DNA from: Acidobacteriaceae bacterium | GTDB lineage: Bacteria > Acidobacteriota > Terriglobia > Terriglobales > Acidobacteriaceae | Assembly (NCBI GenBank): GCA_030041045.1 | Contig: JASHOQ010000074.1 | Coordinates: 1-64,000 of the forward strand | Direction: 5' to 3' | DNA length: 64,000 nt | Shown: positions 7,990 through 17,608 of the stretch, piece by piece | How positions within the stretch are numbered: position 1 is the first letter of the stretch | How the letters are laid out: each line of letters starts with the position of its first letter | Made by a program: the position numbers and the translations under genes | The notes under the pieces: model-generated | Databases searched by the model: none | Seen by the model: only the letters and a program-made list of their open reading frames with translations | Told to the model about the DNA's origin: nothing

Positions 7990-8979
7990 ATGATCGCAGT
8001 TCAGGAGCTTACCAAACGGTACGCGCGCACGACTGCCGTTGACAAGATTTCATTCTCCGTCGAAAAGGGCCAAATTGTCGGGTTTCTCGGCCCCAACGGT
8101 GCTGGGAAGACGACTACCATGCGCGTGCTCACGTGCTTTCTTCCGCCTTCGGCCGGCACTGCCACCGTGGCCGGATTCGACGTCCTCGAGCAGCCCCGCG
8201 AAGTGAAGAGGCGCATCGGCTATCTGCCGGAAGCGCCCCCGCTCTACCCCGAGATGGCGACCACGGAGTATCTGCGCTTTGTAGGCAAGCTGAAAGGGCT
8301 CTCCGGCGCCGAGCTCAACAGGCGCGTGGACTACGTGTGCGAGCGCTGCTTCATCACCGACGTAAAACAAAAGCTGCTGGGCAAGCTGTCGAAAGGCTAC
8401 CGGCAGCGTGTCGGCCTCGCGCAGGCCATCATCCACAACCCCGAGGTTCTCATCCTCGACGAACCCACCGCCGGGCTCGATCCGAAGCAGATTAACGAAA
8501 CCCGCGACCTGATCAGGAGCCTCGCCGGCGACCACACCATCATCCTCAGCACGCACATCCTGCCTGAAGTCGAACAAACCTGCGAGCAGGTCATCATCAT
8601 CAACAAGGGCAAGCTGGTGGCTACCGATTCGGTGCGCAACCTGCAGGCGCGTACGCGGGGCGTGGAGTCCGTCCAGGTGGAAGTAACGGCGCGCGACGGC
8701 GCACTGAACGTTGAAACCGTGCAGCACCGGCTCGAGCAGGTGCATGGCGTTGCGCAAGTGGTTTGCAAAGATCCCAAGGATCATCGCCTGGTCTTCGAAG
8801 TGCAGAGCCAGAAGGGACAACTGGTTCGCGGAGACCTGGCGCGCGCCGTCGTCGAATCCGGCTGGGATCTCAATGAACTGCGCGCGGCGGGCATGAGCCT
8901 CGAAGAGATTTTCCTCGAGCTGACGGGAAGCGATGCGCCCCCCAAGACCGCCGAGCCGGCGAGCGAGGCGCAGGCATGA
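7990..8979 (+). CDS. ABC-2 type transporter ATP-binding protein (GldA-like)
   Basis: 329 aa. Walker A is GPNGAGKTTT (residues about 35-44), the signature is LSKGYRQRVGLAQA, and Walker B is VLILDEPTAGLDP, followed by the switch histidine in STHILPEVE. The C-terminal 100 residues are an extension found in GldA/NatA-type ATPases (DUF4162-like). It would power the permease encoded next. Its last codons overlap the permease start by 4 bases (ATGA), so the two are translationally coupled. The four-gene set (ATPase, permease, GldG-like protein, DUF4340 protein) is the Gld-type operon known from Bacteroidetes gliding and widespread elsewhere without gliding; the cargo is not known. Confidence 0.9.
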   Translation: MIAVQELTKRYARTTAVDKISFSVEKGQIVGFLGPNGAGKTTTMRVLTCFLPPSAGTATVAGFDVLEQPREVKRRIGYLPEAPPLYPEMATTEYLRFVGKLKGLSGAELNRRVDYVCERCFITDVKQKLLGKLSKGYRQRVGLAQAIIHNPEVLILDEPTAGLDPKQINETRDLIRSLAGDHTIILSTHILPEVEQTCEQVIIINKGKLVATDSVRNLQARTRGVESVQVEVTARDGALNVETVQHRLEQVHGVAQVVCKDPKDHRLVFEVQSQKGQLVRGDLARAVVESGWDLNELRAAGMSLEEIFLELTGSDAPPKTAEPASEAQA

Positions 8980-9743
8980 GGAACATCTGGACGATTTGCC
9001 GCAAGGAGCTGGGAAGTTATTTCGTCTCTCCCATCGCTTATCTGCTGCTCACCATGTTCGCGCTCATCTTCGGATTCTTCTTCTGGAACATCCTCGGCTA
9101 CTTCGTCAGCCAGGGCATGGAAATGATCATGCGCGGCGAGACGTTTCCCATGAACCTGAATGAACAAATCATCCGCCCGCTGCTCTCAAACGTCAGCGTC
9201 ATCGGCCTGTTCTTCATCCCCATGATCACCATGCGCCTTTTTGCCGAAGAAAAGCGGTCGGGAACCATCGAACTGCTGGCAACCTCGCCCGTCCGCGACT
9301 TCGAAATCATTCTCGGCAAGTGGTTCTCCGCGCTCATTCTCTACGCGTGTCTGCTGTTTTTCACCGCGCTCAATTTCGGATTTCTCTTTCTCTATGGAAG
9401 GCCCGACTGGAAGCCGCTCCTGGTGGGCTATCTTGGACTGCTCTTGCAGGGCGGGCTGCTGCTGGCGATCGGCACCTTCATTTCCACGCTGACCAAAAAC
9501 CAGATCATTGCCGGCGCCGCGACCTTTGGCTTCTGCCTGTTGCTCTGGGTGGTTGAGTGGGTCACCGGATACGAATCCGCAACCTGGGCCACCGTACTTG
9601 CTTATTTCTCCGTGATCACGCACTTTGATTCCTTCGCCAAAGGAGTCATCGATTCGAAAGACGTGATCTTCTATCTCAGCGGCATTTTCCTAGGACTCTT
9701 CGCCACTGCGCGTTCGATGGAGTCCCTGCGCTGGAGGTCGTAA
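8976..9743 (+). CDS. ABC-2 type transporter permease (GldF-like)
   Basis: 255 aa integral membrane protein with about six transmembrane segments: FVSPIAYLLLTMFALIFGFF near the start, VIGLFFIPMITMRLFAEE as the conserved ABC-2 loop, then hydrophobic stretches up to FYLSGIFLGLFATARSME. The sequence RLFAEEKRSGTIELLATSPV is the diagnostic ABC-2 permease motif. It starts inside the end of the ATPase gene and stops directly before the next gene start at 9744, which shows tight operon structure. It forms the membrane channel with the preceding ATPase; substrate unknown. Confidence 0.9.
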   Translation: MRNIWTICRKELGSYFVSPIAYLLLTMFALIFGFFFWNILGYFVSQGMEMIMRGETFPMNLNEQIIRPLLSNVSVIGLFFIPMITMRLFAEEKRSGTIELLATSPVRDFEIILGKWFSALILYACLLFFTALNFGFLFLYGRPDWKPLLVGYLGLLLQGGLLLAIGTFISTLTKNQIIAGAATFGFCLLLWVVEWVTGYESATWATVLAYFSVITHFDSFAKGVIDSKDVIFYLSGIFLGLFATARSMESLRWRS

Positions 9744-11120
9744 ATGGCGACCCGGTGGCTCAAAGCGCGGCAGACAAAGTATGCGGCCTACGCGGCGGTC
9801 TACACCCTGGTGGTGATCGCCGCCGTCGTCGTCATCAATGTTCTTGCCAACCGTTACAACAAATCTCTCGATACAACTGCGAACCAGCGCTACAGTCTTT
9901 CCCAGCAGACCGCCAAAATCGTCAAGGGGCTCAAGCAGAACGCGACCATCCTTTACTTCAACCAGAGCACGCAGTTCCAGGACGGCAAGGATCTGCTCGA
10001 CGAGTATGCGCACCTCTCGCCCCGCATCCGCATTGAATACGTCGACATCGACAAGGACCCGCAGCTCGCTCGCGAAGACGGCGTTCGCGATTTCGGCACC
10101 GCGGTCGTCGCCATCGGCGACAAACACGAAATCGCCAAAAGCATGGATGAGGAAGGCATCACCGGCGCCTTCATTCGCGACCTCAAGGGCAATACACGCA
10201 CCGTCTGTTTCGTGACCGGCAGCGGCGAGCACCAGTTGGACGATACCGATCGCGACGGCCTGTCGCAGTTCAAGGATCTGCTGGCCAAGGACGAATACGA
10301 AACCAAGGCCGTGGATCTTCTTCATCAGGCCCAGGTGCCCGAAGACTGCACTACGCTCGTCGTCGCCGGCCCTACCCATGACTACCAGCAGCCGGAGGTC
10401 GACGCCATCAAAACCTACGTCGAAGATGGCGGACGCGCGATGGTCCTGCTCGACCCGCCGCTGCAGTTGGGGACTTCAGGCATCGCCGGCAACGATGCGC
10501 TCGCCGCCGTGTTGGCAAGCTGGGGCGTCGCGCTGGACAAGGATCTGGTGCTCGATTTCAACCCCATCGGACAGCTTGCAGGCCTCGGTCCCCAGGTTGC
10601 GCTGGTTACCCAATATGAATCGCAGCCCATCGTCAACGACCTGAAAGGCACGGCGGTCGGTCTTCCGCTGATTCGATCTCTTGCGATCAAGGACACGGGA
10701 AAGGCCAGCGTGCAAAAGCTCTTTGACTCCTCCGATAGCAGCCTGGCCACCAGCGATCTCAGCTCGGCGTCGATCGATATTCGCGATCCCAGGAACAAGA
10801 AGGGGCCGTTTACGCTCGCCGCTGCCGGAAGCTACTCGACCGGCAAGCAGAACGCGCAGGGCCGCTTTGTCGTCGTCGGCAGCTCCACGTGGATAGCTAA
10901 CCGCTTCATCGGCTTCAACGGCAACGGCGACCTCGCGCTCAATGCAGTGAACTGGCTGGCTTCCGATGAAGACCTGATTTCGATCCGCCCCAAGCCGCAG
11001 GACGATCGCCCCATTGCCATGACGCGCGCGCAAATGAACCGCGTGCGCCTCAGCAGCCAGTTCCTGCTCCCCTTCATCGTCGTCATAGCTGGCGTAGGAG
11101 TGTGGTGGAAACGCAGGTAG
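9744..11120 (+). CDS. GldG-like ABC transporter auxiliary protein
   Basis: 458 aa. An N-terminal transmembrane segment (AVYTLVVIAAVVVINVLA) is followed by the GldG/ABC-transporter-auxiliary domain starting TANQRYSLSQQTAKIVKGL. The large extracytoplasmic part carries VCFVTGSGEHQLDDTDRDGL and LVVAGPTHDYQQPEVDAI, typical for this family, and a C-terminal anchor FLLPFIVVIAGVGVWWKRR ends the protein. Spacing to the permease is zero. The protein is thought to work with the permease and ATPase in the envelope. Length is normal for the family. Confidence 0.85.
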   Translation: MATRWLKARQTKYAAYAAVYTLVVIAAVVVINVLANRYNKSLDTTANQRYSLSQQTAKIVKGLKQNATILYFNQSTQFQDGKDLLDEYAHLSPRIRIEYVDIDKDPQLAREDGVRDFGTAVVAIGDKHEIAKSMDEEGITGAFIRDLKGNTRTVCFVTGSGEHQLDDTDRDGLSQFKDLLAKDEYETKAVDLLHQAQVPEDCTTLVVAGPTHDYQQPEVDAIKTYVEDGGRAMVLLDPPLQLGTSGIAGNDALAAVLASWGVALDKDLVLDFNPIGQLAGLGPQVALVTQYESQPIVNDLKGTAVGLPLIRSLAIKDTGKASVQKLFDSSDSSLATSDLSSASIDIRDPRNKKGPFTLAAAGSYSTGKQNAQGRFVVVGSSTWIANRFIGFNGNGDLALNAVNWLASDEDLISIRPKPQDDRPIAMTRAQMNRVRLSSQFLLPFIVVIAGVGVWWKRR

Positions 11121-11160
11121 CAGGAAACGCTCGCATCCCGCGAGCTCGACACGGAAAAGC

Positions 11161-12477
11161 ATGATGAAGTTTCGTGGCTTGATCATCGCGGTTGCGGTTC
11201 TTCTCGCTCTGGGCGGGTTGCTTTACTGGTCCAATCACCACAAACCGTCGGAGTCAGCCGCCGCTTCATCCTCGGCCGCTCCTCCTGCGATTCTTAAATT
11301 CGATTCCGCAACCGTCACCGAACTTTCTCTTGCGCACAAGGCGGGCGAGCCGGTGACTCTCGTCAAAGAAAAAGGCGGCCAGTGGCAGATCACAGCGCCG
11401 CAGTCCTATTCCGCCGATGAGGGCGCCGTGTCCGATCTGCTAGCATCCCTGTCCAGTCTCAACGCGGACCGCGTCGTCGAAGACAAGGCGGCCGACCTGA
11501 AGCCATATGGCCTTGACGATCCCTCCCTGACACTGGACCTTACGACAAACGATCACAAAGATCGCAAGCTGCTGTTGGGCGACGACACCCCTGCCGGCGG
11601 CGACGTGTACGCCGTGCTCGCCGGCGATCCCCGCGTTTTCACCCTCGCCAGTTACAGCAAAACCAGTCTCGACAAAAGCCTCAACGACCTGCGCGACAAG
11701 CGCCTGATCACCGTGCAACCGGACCAGGTCAATCGCGTCTCTCTTGAGAAAAAGGGCCAGACCATCGAGTTCACGCGCGCCAGGGACGGCTGGCAGATTC
11801 TCAAGCCGAGCCCCATGCCCGCTGACGCGTTTGCGGTTGACGATCTCGTAAGCAGCGTCGCCGGAGCGCATATGGACCTGAGCGCGAACAGCCGGGCCGC
11901 AACGGCGTTTGCGCAAGCCGCGCCCGTGGCCACAGTCACATTGACCGGCGATCAAGGCACGCAGACACTCACCGTGCGCAAAAACAAAGACGGCGATTTC
12001 GCCAAATCCAGCATCGTTGACGGGACCTACAAAGTAGATTCGAGCCTGGGAACGGCCCTCGACAAGAGCCTCGACGACTTCCGCGACAAAAAACTCTTTG
12101 ATTTCGGCTTTGAAGACCCGGGCAAGATCGAATTGCACGATGGAGCGAAAGCCTGGTTTCTCACCCGCAGCGGCAGCGACTGGTGGTCGAAGGGCAAGAA
12201 GATGGACAGCGCAAGCGTGGAATCGCTGGTCGATGCGCTCCGCGATCTCACCGCGACCGGCTTCCCTGCCAGCGGCTTCGCCCATGCCGACATCGCGGCC
12301 ACTGTCACCTCGAGCGACGGCAGGCGAACGGAAGAAGTGCTCTTTTCGAATTCGGGCAACAGGTACATCGCCAAGCGCGAGAACGAGCCTTCTCTTTATC
12401 AGCTCGATGCGGACTCTGTGTCGAGTCTTATCAGCGCCGCCAATTCAATCAAGCCCGCCGCTCCATCGGCCAGGTAG
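11161..12477 (+). CDS. DUF4340 domain-containing membrane-anchored protein
   Basis: 438 aa. After the N-terminal anchor (GLIIAVAVLLALGGLLYWS) come repeated DUF4340 modules with motifs such as GGQWQITAPQSYSADEGAV, DRVVEDKAADLKPYGLDDPS and LDKSLNDLRDKRL; the module repeats at about residues 170-330 (DGWQILKPSPMPADAFAV, LDKSLDDFRDKKL). Proteins of this kind regularly follow GldG-like genes, and here the gene lies 40 bases after one, so it completes the transporter operon. No enzymatic motif is visible; an extracytoplasmic binding role is inferred. Confidence 0.85.
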   Translation: MMKFRGLIIAVAVLLALGGLLYWSNHHKPSESAAASSSAAPPAILKFDSATVTELSLAHKAGEPVTLVKEKGGQWQITAPQSYSADEGAVSDLLASLSSLNADRVVEDKAADLKPYGLDDPSLTLDLTTNDHKDRKLLLGDDTPAGGDVYAVLAGDPRVFTLASYSKTSLDKSLNDLRDKRLITVQPDQVNRVSLEKKGQTIEFTRARDGWQILKPSPMPADAFAVDDLVSSVAGAHMDLSANSRAATAFAQAAPVATVTLTGDQGTQTLTVRKNKDGDFAKSSIVDGTYKVDSSLGTALDKSLDDFRDKKLFDFGFEDPGKIELHDGAKAWFLTRSGSDWWSKGKKMDSASVESLVDALRDLTATGFPASGFAHADIAATVTSSDGRRTEEVLFSNSGNRYIAKRENEPSLYQLDADSVSSLISAANSIKPAAPSAR

Positions 12478-12632
12478 CCCGCAGCGTGGCCGGGCGCGGC
12501 CGCGCACAGTCGCAAGCAGCAAATTGACAAGGCCGGTCGCGATCAATTCAGATTTTGGAGCGCTGGAATTGCAAATAGGATTCTCGTACCCAGGCTCCGC
12601 TCGAAGATTCACAACCAAGGATCGCTCCGCTC

Positions 12633-14828
12633 ATGATGAATCGCCGCGAATTGCTGAAAGCCGGTGTGGGCGCTGTGCCGCTCTTTGCCGCCGCGCCTGG
12701 CTTTGCCCGCGAATCCGAATCCGCCCACGCCCAAGCGCCCGAGCCAAAGCTCGACGCGCCCTCCGCGCCCGCGCCGGCCCACGCAAAAGATCTCCCCTGG
12801 CAGCGGCGCCTCGGCCGCATCGGCCAGCTCAACATGACCGAACACGATCCCGTCACGCTCAACATCGAGGAGTGGGCCGATTATTGGGCCGGCCTGCAGG
12901 TAGGCGCGGTCTTCATCAGCGTCACCGGCATTCTCGCCTATTACCAGACCAAGGTGCCGTTCCATCGCAAAGGCAAGTTTCTCGGTGACAAAGATTTTTT
13001 CGGCGCGTGCAATCAAGCGGCACGCATGCGCGGCCTGCGCACCGTGGCGCGCATGAGCCCCGACCTCAACTGGGGCGATGCGGCCAAGGCGCACCCTGGC
13101 TGGTTCGAGCGCGACGATGCGGGAGAGCTCATTCCCGCCAAAGACGACCCGCGCCTCTTTCGCACCTGCATGTTTTCTGAGTACATGACCGATTACATCC
13201 CCGCCATCATGCGCGAGATCAACTCGCTCTACGAAGTGGACGCGTTCTACACCAACGGCTGGCCGCCCATCGGCTCTCTGCCGGATTGCCACTGCGCCCT
13301 TTGCAGAAACCTGCCGCCTTCCAATACGCCGGCCTATTGGGATAAATTCAACGACCGCTTCGAGTACCTCTGGAAACTCTACGACGCGCTGGCAAAGGAG
13401 AAAGGCGCAGACAAAATTTTCTTCGCCAACTCCGGCGGCGGCGTGCGCGCCAGCGCGAACCTGGCCCGCCTGGGAACGTTCTGCGAGTGGTTTCAGGGCG
13501 ACAACCAGGGCCGCGGCGGCGAAGGCGACCCCGTGTGGCTGGTCACGCTGCAGGGTCGCGTCTGCCAATCCGTGCTCGACGGCAAGATGGCCACCAACAT
13601 CACCGGCGCTTGGTCCACCGGGCCCATCCGCTGGCGCAACGCCGCCAAATCCGCCGCTGAAGCCACGATGTGGTTCAGTGAGACCACCGCTGCCGGCATG
13701 GTTCCCTACTACCACATCGTGGGTGCGGAAAAAGGAATGGGTGTGGATCGACGCGAGCTCTCAACGCCCCGCGCTTTTTTCGCCTGGACCGCGCAGCACC
13801 AGCCGCACCTGCGCAACCAGCGCACCCTCGCGCGCCTGGGCGTGGTGATGGGCCAGCGCTCGCAGCTCTTTTATAGACCGCGCCCGAATGCAACAACGCA
13901 GCAGTTCGTCAACGGGATGTACTATGCCCTGCTCGAAGGCCGCTTCTTCTGGGACTACGTCCACGAAGACCGCATGGGCCCGGATCACCTGAGCAAATAC
14001 TCCGCCCTCATCCTGCCCAACGTGGCCCTCCTCAGCGATGCGCAATGCGAGCAGCTTCGCGCCTTCGTGCGCCGCGGCGGCTCGCTCCTGGCCACATTCG
14101 AAACCAGCCTTTACGACGAGCAGAACCAGCCGCGCGCGAACTTCGCCCTCGCCGACGTCCTCGGCATCGAGAAATCCGGCGACGTAACCGGCAACACCGG
14201 CAACGCCTACTACGCGCGCATTGAGCGCCCGCACGAGATTCTCGCCGGCTTCGCCAACACCGGCTGGCTGCCCGGCGCCGACTGGTACGTGCCGCTCGCG
14301 CCCGTCGAAAATCCCGTCCTCACCGTAGTTCCCGGCTTCGTCGCCTATCCGCCGGAGCTCGCCTACCCGCCCACGCCTCAAACCAACATGCCGGCCGTGG
14401 TGCTGCGCGAGCAGGGCGCGAGCCGCACAGCGTACATCGCCGGCGACATCGAGCGGAGCCTGTGGCTCTCCGGCGACGTCGACCTGAGCCGGCTTTTGCA
14501 AAACACCTTTCGCTGGATCACGCGCGACGAGCAGCCGGTGACCGTGCGCGGCGAAGGACTGGTCGAGTGCTTCGCCTATGAAACCGAGCCCGGCTTTGCC
14601 CTGCACATTTTGAATTACACCAACCCCAACACGCATCGCGGCCTGATTCGCGAGTTTTCGTCCTTAGGCGCGCAGCAGGTAAGCTTTGAAATTCCGCCGG
14701 ATCGTACCGTCAAGCGCGTGCAGTTGCTCAAATCCGGCGCCAACATTCCCTTTCATCGCGCCGGCGATCACATCGAATTCACCATTCCGTCTGTCATCGA
14801 ATACGAGGTGGCCGCACTCTACGCCTGA
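12633..14828 (+). CDS. Tat-exported glycoside hydrolase-like protein (GHL6/GH42-type)
   Basis: 731 aa. A twin-arginine start (NRRELLKAGVGAVPLFAAAP) predicts Tat export. Residues about 60-400 look like a TIM-barrel of the hypothetical glycosyl hydrolase GHL6/GH42 type (VDAFYTNGWPPIGSL followed by a Cys cluster CHCALC that may bind zinc). Residues about 430-600 resemble the beta-galactosidase trimerisation domain (LILPNVALLSDAQCEQLRAF, GGSLLATFETSLYDE). A C-terminal beta domain follows. ATG codons at 12633 and 12636 are both possible. The paralogue encoded convergently at 15183 shares all these motifs. The sugar substrate cannot be told; catalytic acids are not assigned here. Confidence 0.75.
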   Translation: MMNRRELLKAGVGAVPLFAAAPGFARESESAHAQAPEPKLDAPSAPAPAHAKDLPWQRRLGRIGQLNMTEHDPVTLNIEEWADYWAGLQVGAVFISVTGILAYYQTKVPFHRKGKFLGDKDFFGACNQAARMRGLRTVARMSPDLNWGDAAKAHPGWFERDDAGELIPAKDDPRLFRTCMFSEYMTDYIPAIMREINSLYEVDAFYTNGWPPIGSLPDCHCALCRNLPPSNTPAYWDKFNDRFEYLWKLYDALAKEKGADKIFFANSGGGVRASANLARLGTFCEWFQGDNQGRGGEGDPVWLVTLQGRVCQSVLDGKMATNITGAWSTGPIRWRNAAKSAAEATMWFSETTAAGMVPYYHIVGAEKGMGVDRRELSTPRAFFAWTAQHQPHLRNQRTLARLGVVMGQRSQLFYRPRPNATTQQFVNGMYYALLEGRFFWDYVHEDRMGPDHLSKYSALILPNVALLSDAQCEQLRAFVRRGGSLLATFETSLYDEQNQPRANFALADVLGIEKSGDVTGNTGNAYYARIERPHEILAGFANTGWLPGADWYVPLAPVENPVLTVVPGFVAYPPELAYPPTPQTNMPAVVLREQGASRTAYIAGDIERSLWLSGDVDLSRLLQNTFRWITRDEQPVTVRGEGLVECFAYETEPGFALHILNYTNPNTHRGLIREFSSLGAQQVSFEIPPDRTVKRVQLLKSGANIPFHRAGDHIEFTIPSVIEYEVAALYA

Positions 14829-15182
14829 CTCTTGGACCTTCAGAAGGCGGTCGAGCCTTCTCGTCGCTCGGCTCCCGTGCGCATCCATTGGGAACGACGC
14901 CGGTCCTATCGCAAATGCGACAGTGACCTCTCTGAAAGCCAACGCTGAACGGTAACAAGGGCATCCCGGAGGGATGCCAGGAGAATAGCCCAGGATGGAG
15001 TCCGCCACGGCGGACGAAATCCTGGGAAAGGCACAAGAAGAATCGCAAGCCCCGTAGGGCGTCGGAACGGAACTAGGGCCCTTCGCCACCCAGGCTCTCA
15101 GGCGATCATCATCGCTTCGGCGACGTTCATCTCAAACGCGAGCCGCACGGCCTCTGCATCCCAATGCTTCCCGGATGCGCGC
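14829..15182. other. Intergenic gap with compound palindromic repeat
   Basis: This gap lies between the two convergent glycosidase-like genes. It holds no credible gene; its only clear content is the compound repeat at 14961-15067. Short frames across it are translations of that repeat. Confidence 0.8.
14961..15067. repeat. Compound palindromic repeat, copy A
   Basis: Three nested hairpins in fixed order: GCATCCC-GGA-GGGATGC (14961-14977), then CCCAGGAT with an inner GTCCGCC/GGCGGAC stem and ATCCTGGG, then GCCCCGTAGGGC followed by GTCGGAA. The same order is found at 46209-46320 (inside ileS), 59774-59884 and 62498-62609. Confidence 0.85.
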
Positions 15183-17432
15183 TCACCCCGCGAAATCGAC
15201 CGCCACCACCTCGTGCACTTCGACCGACGGCACCTCGAGCGCAATTGCGCCACCCTCCTCGCGAAACGCAAGCTCGCTGCCTGCGCGCAGCAGATGCACG
15301 CGCCGCACCCGCCGACCCTCCGGAACGCGAATGCGCAGCTTCTGCGCGGCGAGTGGAATCGTCTCGCGCACCGGGCCTTTCATCATCATGGGATTGGTCA
15401 GGTTCACCAGGTGCACGGTCATCGAATTCTTCTGCTCCCACACGGCAACGTCCACAATTCCCTTCCCTTCCACCGTCACCGGCGCCGGCTCCCGTGTCGC
15501 CCAAAGCACGGCGTTGCGCAGGAGTCTCCCGTGGTCCACATTCATTACCTCCCAGAAAGTCCGGTCAATATCCCAGGGGAAGTACACCATCCGGCTCCCA
15601 TCCTTCTCGCTCAGATACACGCCTGCCTCGCGCTGGCCCGCTTCGGCCTTCGTTGCCGGCCGAGGAAAAACCTCTTCCATGGGCAGGTCGGGATACGCGG
15701 GCACGACCGTCAGCGGCGAGAATCCCTTTGCATCCATCGGCGTCACGCGCACCCGTTGCACGCCATTGATAATCCGTTCTGCGTCTTCAAAGCCCTTGAG
15801 CAGCGGATGCCATGCGCCGCTCGCGTCCTTTTCGAGCGTCAAATACGAGTTCAGCATCGGCCCTTCGCGGCTGCCGGCATACGACGCGCCGAAAAGCCGT
15901 GCCAGCCCGAAGTCCCCGCGCTCCGTGCCCCATTCGTCATAAAGCGAAGTCTCGTAAGTCGCAATCACGCTGCCGCCGCGCGCGGCATACGCGCGAACCT
16001 GCTCGCACTGCTCGTTAGAAAGCGCCGCGATGTTGGGCAAGATGAGCGTGCGGAACTGATTCAGGTACTCGCCATCGAGCAGCCCATCGTGCACCATGTC
16101 GAAAGGAATCCGCGCCTCAACCAGCGCCTCATAAAAGCCGAGCGCGTGATCCTCCACCTTCATCGCCGCGTCGGGCCCACCGTAATACGCCGCTGTCTGC
16201 TGCGAGTAGACCAATCCTACGCGCGCCAGCGAGCGCACATTGCGAAAGTACTCGGAATTTTTGTAATGCCAATTGAAAATCTCCTCGACCACCGGGAACC
16301 AGCGCCGGTCGAAGGGCCGCGCGTTGAACTTGGTAAAGGCTGGCCGGAAGCCCTGCGCCATGCCGTCAGCCATCCACAGCCGGATCTCGTCGCCGTTCTG
16401 CACTGAATCCTTCCACCGGTACTTGTCCTCAAGGCCCACGCTGGTAATGGCCGGCACAGCCTTGCTCCCCATAGTCGCGCGGAACTCTTTCGCGCTCTTG
16501 CCCGCCATCCACGGAGCCATTGCACCGCTACGCCCCTGCCGGTCGGCCACGAGCGTGGGCGCCATCGCACCCACCGTCTTCATGTCCAGCTCGCTCAGCG
16601 CGCCGCCGCCGGTGTTGGGAATAAAGCTTGCCTGCGGGTTGATCGTCTGAATCTTCGCATTCCACACGCGCCACAGTTCGAACAGCCGCTGCTGGTGCCA
16701 CGCCATATACGCGCGCCGCGCGGGATCTCTTGGGTCAAGCGTGCGCGGCAAGTCGAGACCGGAAGCCGCGCGGAAATTCTCGCGGCAATGTTCGCAATAG
16801 CACATGCCGGAGCCCGACCAGCGGTTGGTGAAGATCCCGTCCGGCTTGTAGAGGCGCATGATCTCCTCATGCACCGCGGTCATGAACTCGAAGTTGTACG
16901 GCCCCAGGGCGCAGGTAATCCAGAAGTCGGGGTCCGAGGCGTGGCGCCGCTTGTTGCCGTCTGCATCCACGGCAATCCAGTCCGGGTGCGCCTCCATCGC
17001 GTCCTGGTGGCAGGCGTGCGCATCCGTCCGCGCCACCACATTCATGCCCAGCGCGCGGCAGCCCGCGTAGATCTCGCCGAAAGCGTCGCCATTGCCCAGC
17101 CACCTGCTGCGGTAGTGCAGCGGAATCTGCGTGGGGTAAAACGCCACGCATCCGCCCGCGTTCAGGATCGCGGCTTCCGCGTGCACGCGCTTGAAGTAGT
17201 CGAGCCAGAACTGCAAGTCGTAGTTGCCCGGATCGCTCTCCACAAAGCTCAACTGCGCCCAGCGCATGGGCCGGCCGTACCAGCCTGCGTGCCCGGTATC
17301 GCCTGCTGCGCTCTGTGCATCGCTCCCGGCAGTGATCGCCGCGGTCTCAGCGTTCAAGCCATCCAATCCCGCTAGGCCGACCGCAGACAGCGCCGCCGTC
17401 TGCTTCAGAAAGGTCCTTCGTGTACTTGTCAT
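15183..17432 (-). CDS. Tat-exported glycoside hydrolase-like protein, paralogue
   Basis: 749 aa from the ATG at 17432; the frame extends 26 codons further but the twin-arginine signal TSTRRTFLKQTAALSAVGLA begins right at this start. The barrel part contains VARTDAHACHQDAMEAHPDW and GIFTNRWSGSGMCYCEHC, with a Cys cluster like its neighbour. The second half holds LILPNIAALSNEQCEQVRAY and GGSVIATYETSLYDEWG, matching the trimerisation-like domain of the 12633 protein. The two proteins are clear paralogues encoded tail to tail. Substrate unknown; a role in degrading plant or microbial polysaccharide is inferred from family only. Confidence 0.75.
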   Translation of the reverse strand: MTSTRRTFLKQTAALSAVGLAGLDGLNAETAAITAGSDAQSAAGDTGHAGWYGRPMRWAQLSFVESDPGNYDLQFWLDYFKRVHAEAAILNAGGCVAFYPTQIPLHYRSRWLGNGDAFGEIYAGCRALGMNVVARTDAHACHQDAMEAHPDWIAVDADGNKRRHASDPDFWITCALGPYNFEFMTAVHEEIMRLYKPDGIFTNRWSGSGMCYCEHCRENFRAASGLDLPRTLDPRDPARRAYMAWHQQRLFELWRVWNAKIQTINPQASFIPNTGGGALSELDMKTVGAMAPTLVADRQGRSGAMAPWMAGKSAKEFRATMGSKAVPAITSVGLEDKYRWKDSVQNGDEIRLWMADGMAQGFRPAFTKFNARPFDRRWFPVVEEIFNWHYKNSEYFRNVRSLARVGLVYSQQTAAYYGGPDAAMKVEDHALGFYEALVEARIPFDMVHDGLLDGEYLNQFRTLILPNIAALSNEQCEQVRAYAARGGSVIATYETSLYDEWGTERGDFGLARLFGASYAGSREGPMLNSYLTLEKDASGAWHPLLKGFEDAERIINGVQRVRVTPMDAKGFSPLTVVPAYPDLPMEEVFPRPATKAEAGQREAGVYLSEKDGSRMVYFPWDIDRTFWEVMNVDHGRLLRNAVLWATREPAPVTVEGKGIVDVAVWEQKNSMTVHLVNLTNPMMMKGPVRETIPLAAQKLRIRVPEGRRVRRVHLLRAGSELAFREEGGAIALEVPSVEVHEVVAVDFAG

Positions 17433-17608
17433 CGCCCGCCTGCTTGCCCGGATTCTAACGCAACCGAATCGGTACCCGGTGGAGCGAGCAGGAGCCTTCA
17501 AGAACCGCACTTCGTCCGCGCGCCTTAGCCCCGAGGGACGCCTGGCTCAACTTCCATGCCGCCCGCATGGGATACTGGCTTTCTGATTCCTTCGCGGGAG
17601 CGCTCGTT

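Noticed and set aside
14664-15089. Minus-strand frame over the 14829-15182 gap
   Set aside because: It translates the compound repeat; the same peptide pieces recur at other repeat copies, so it is not a gene.
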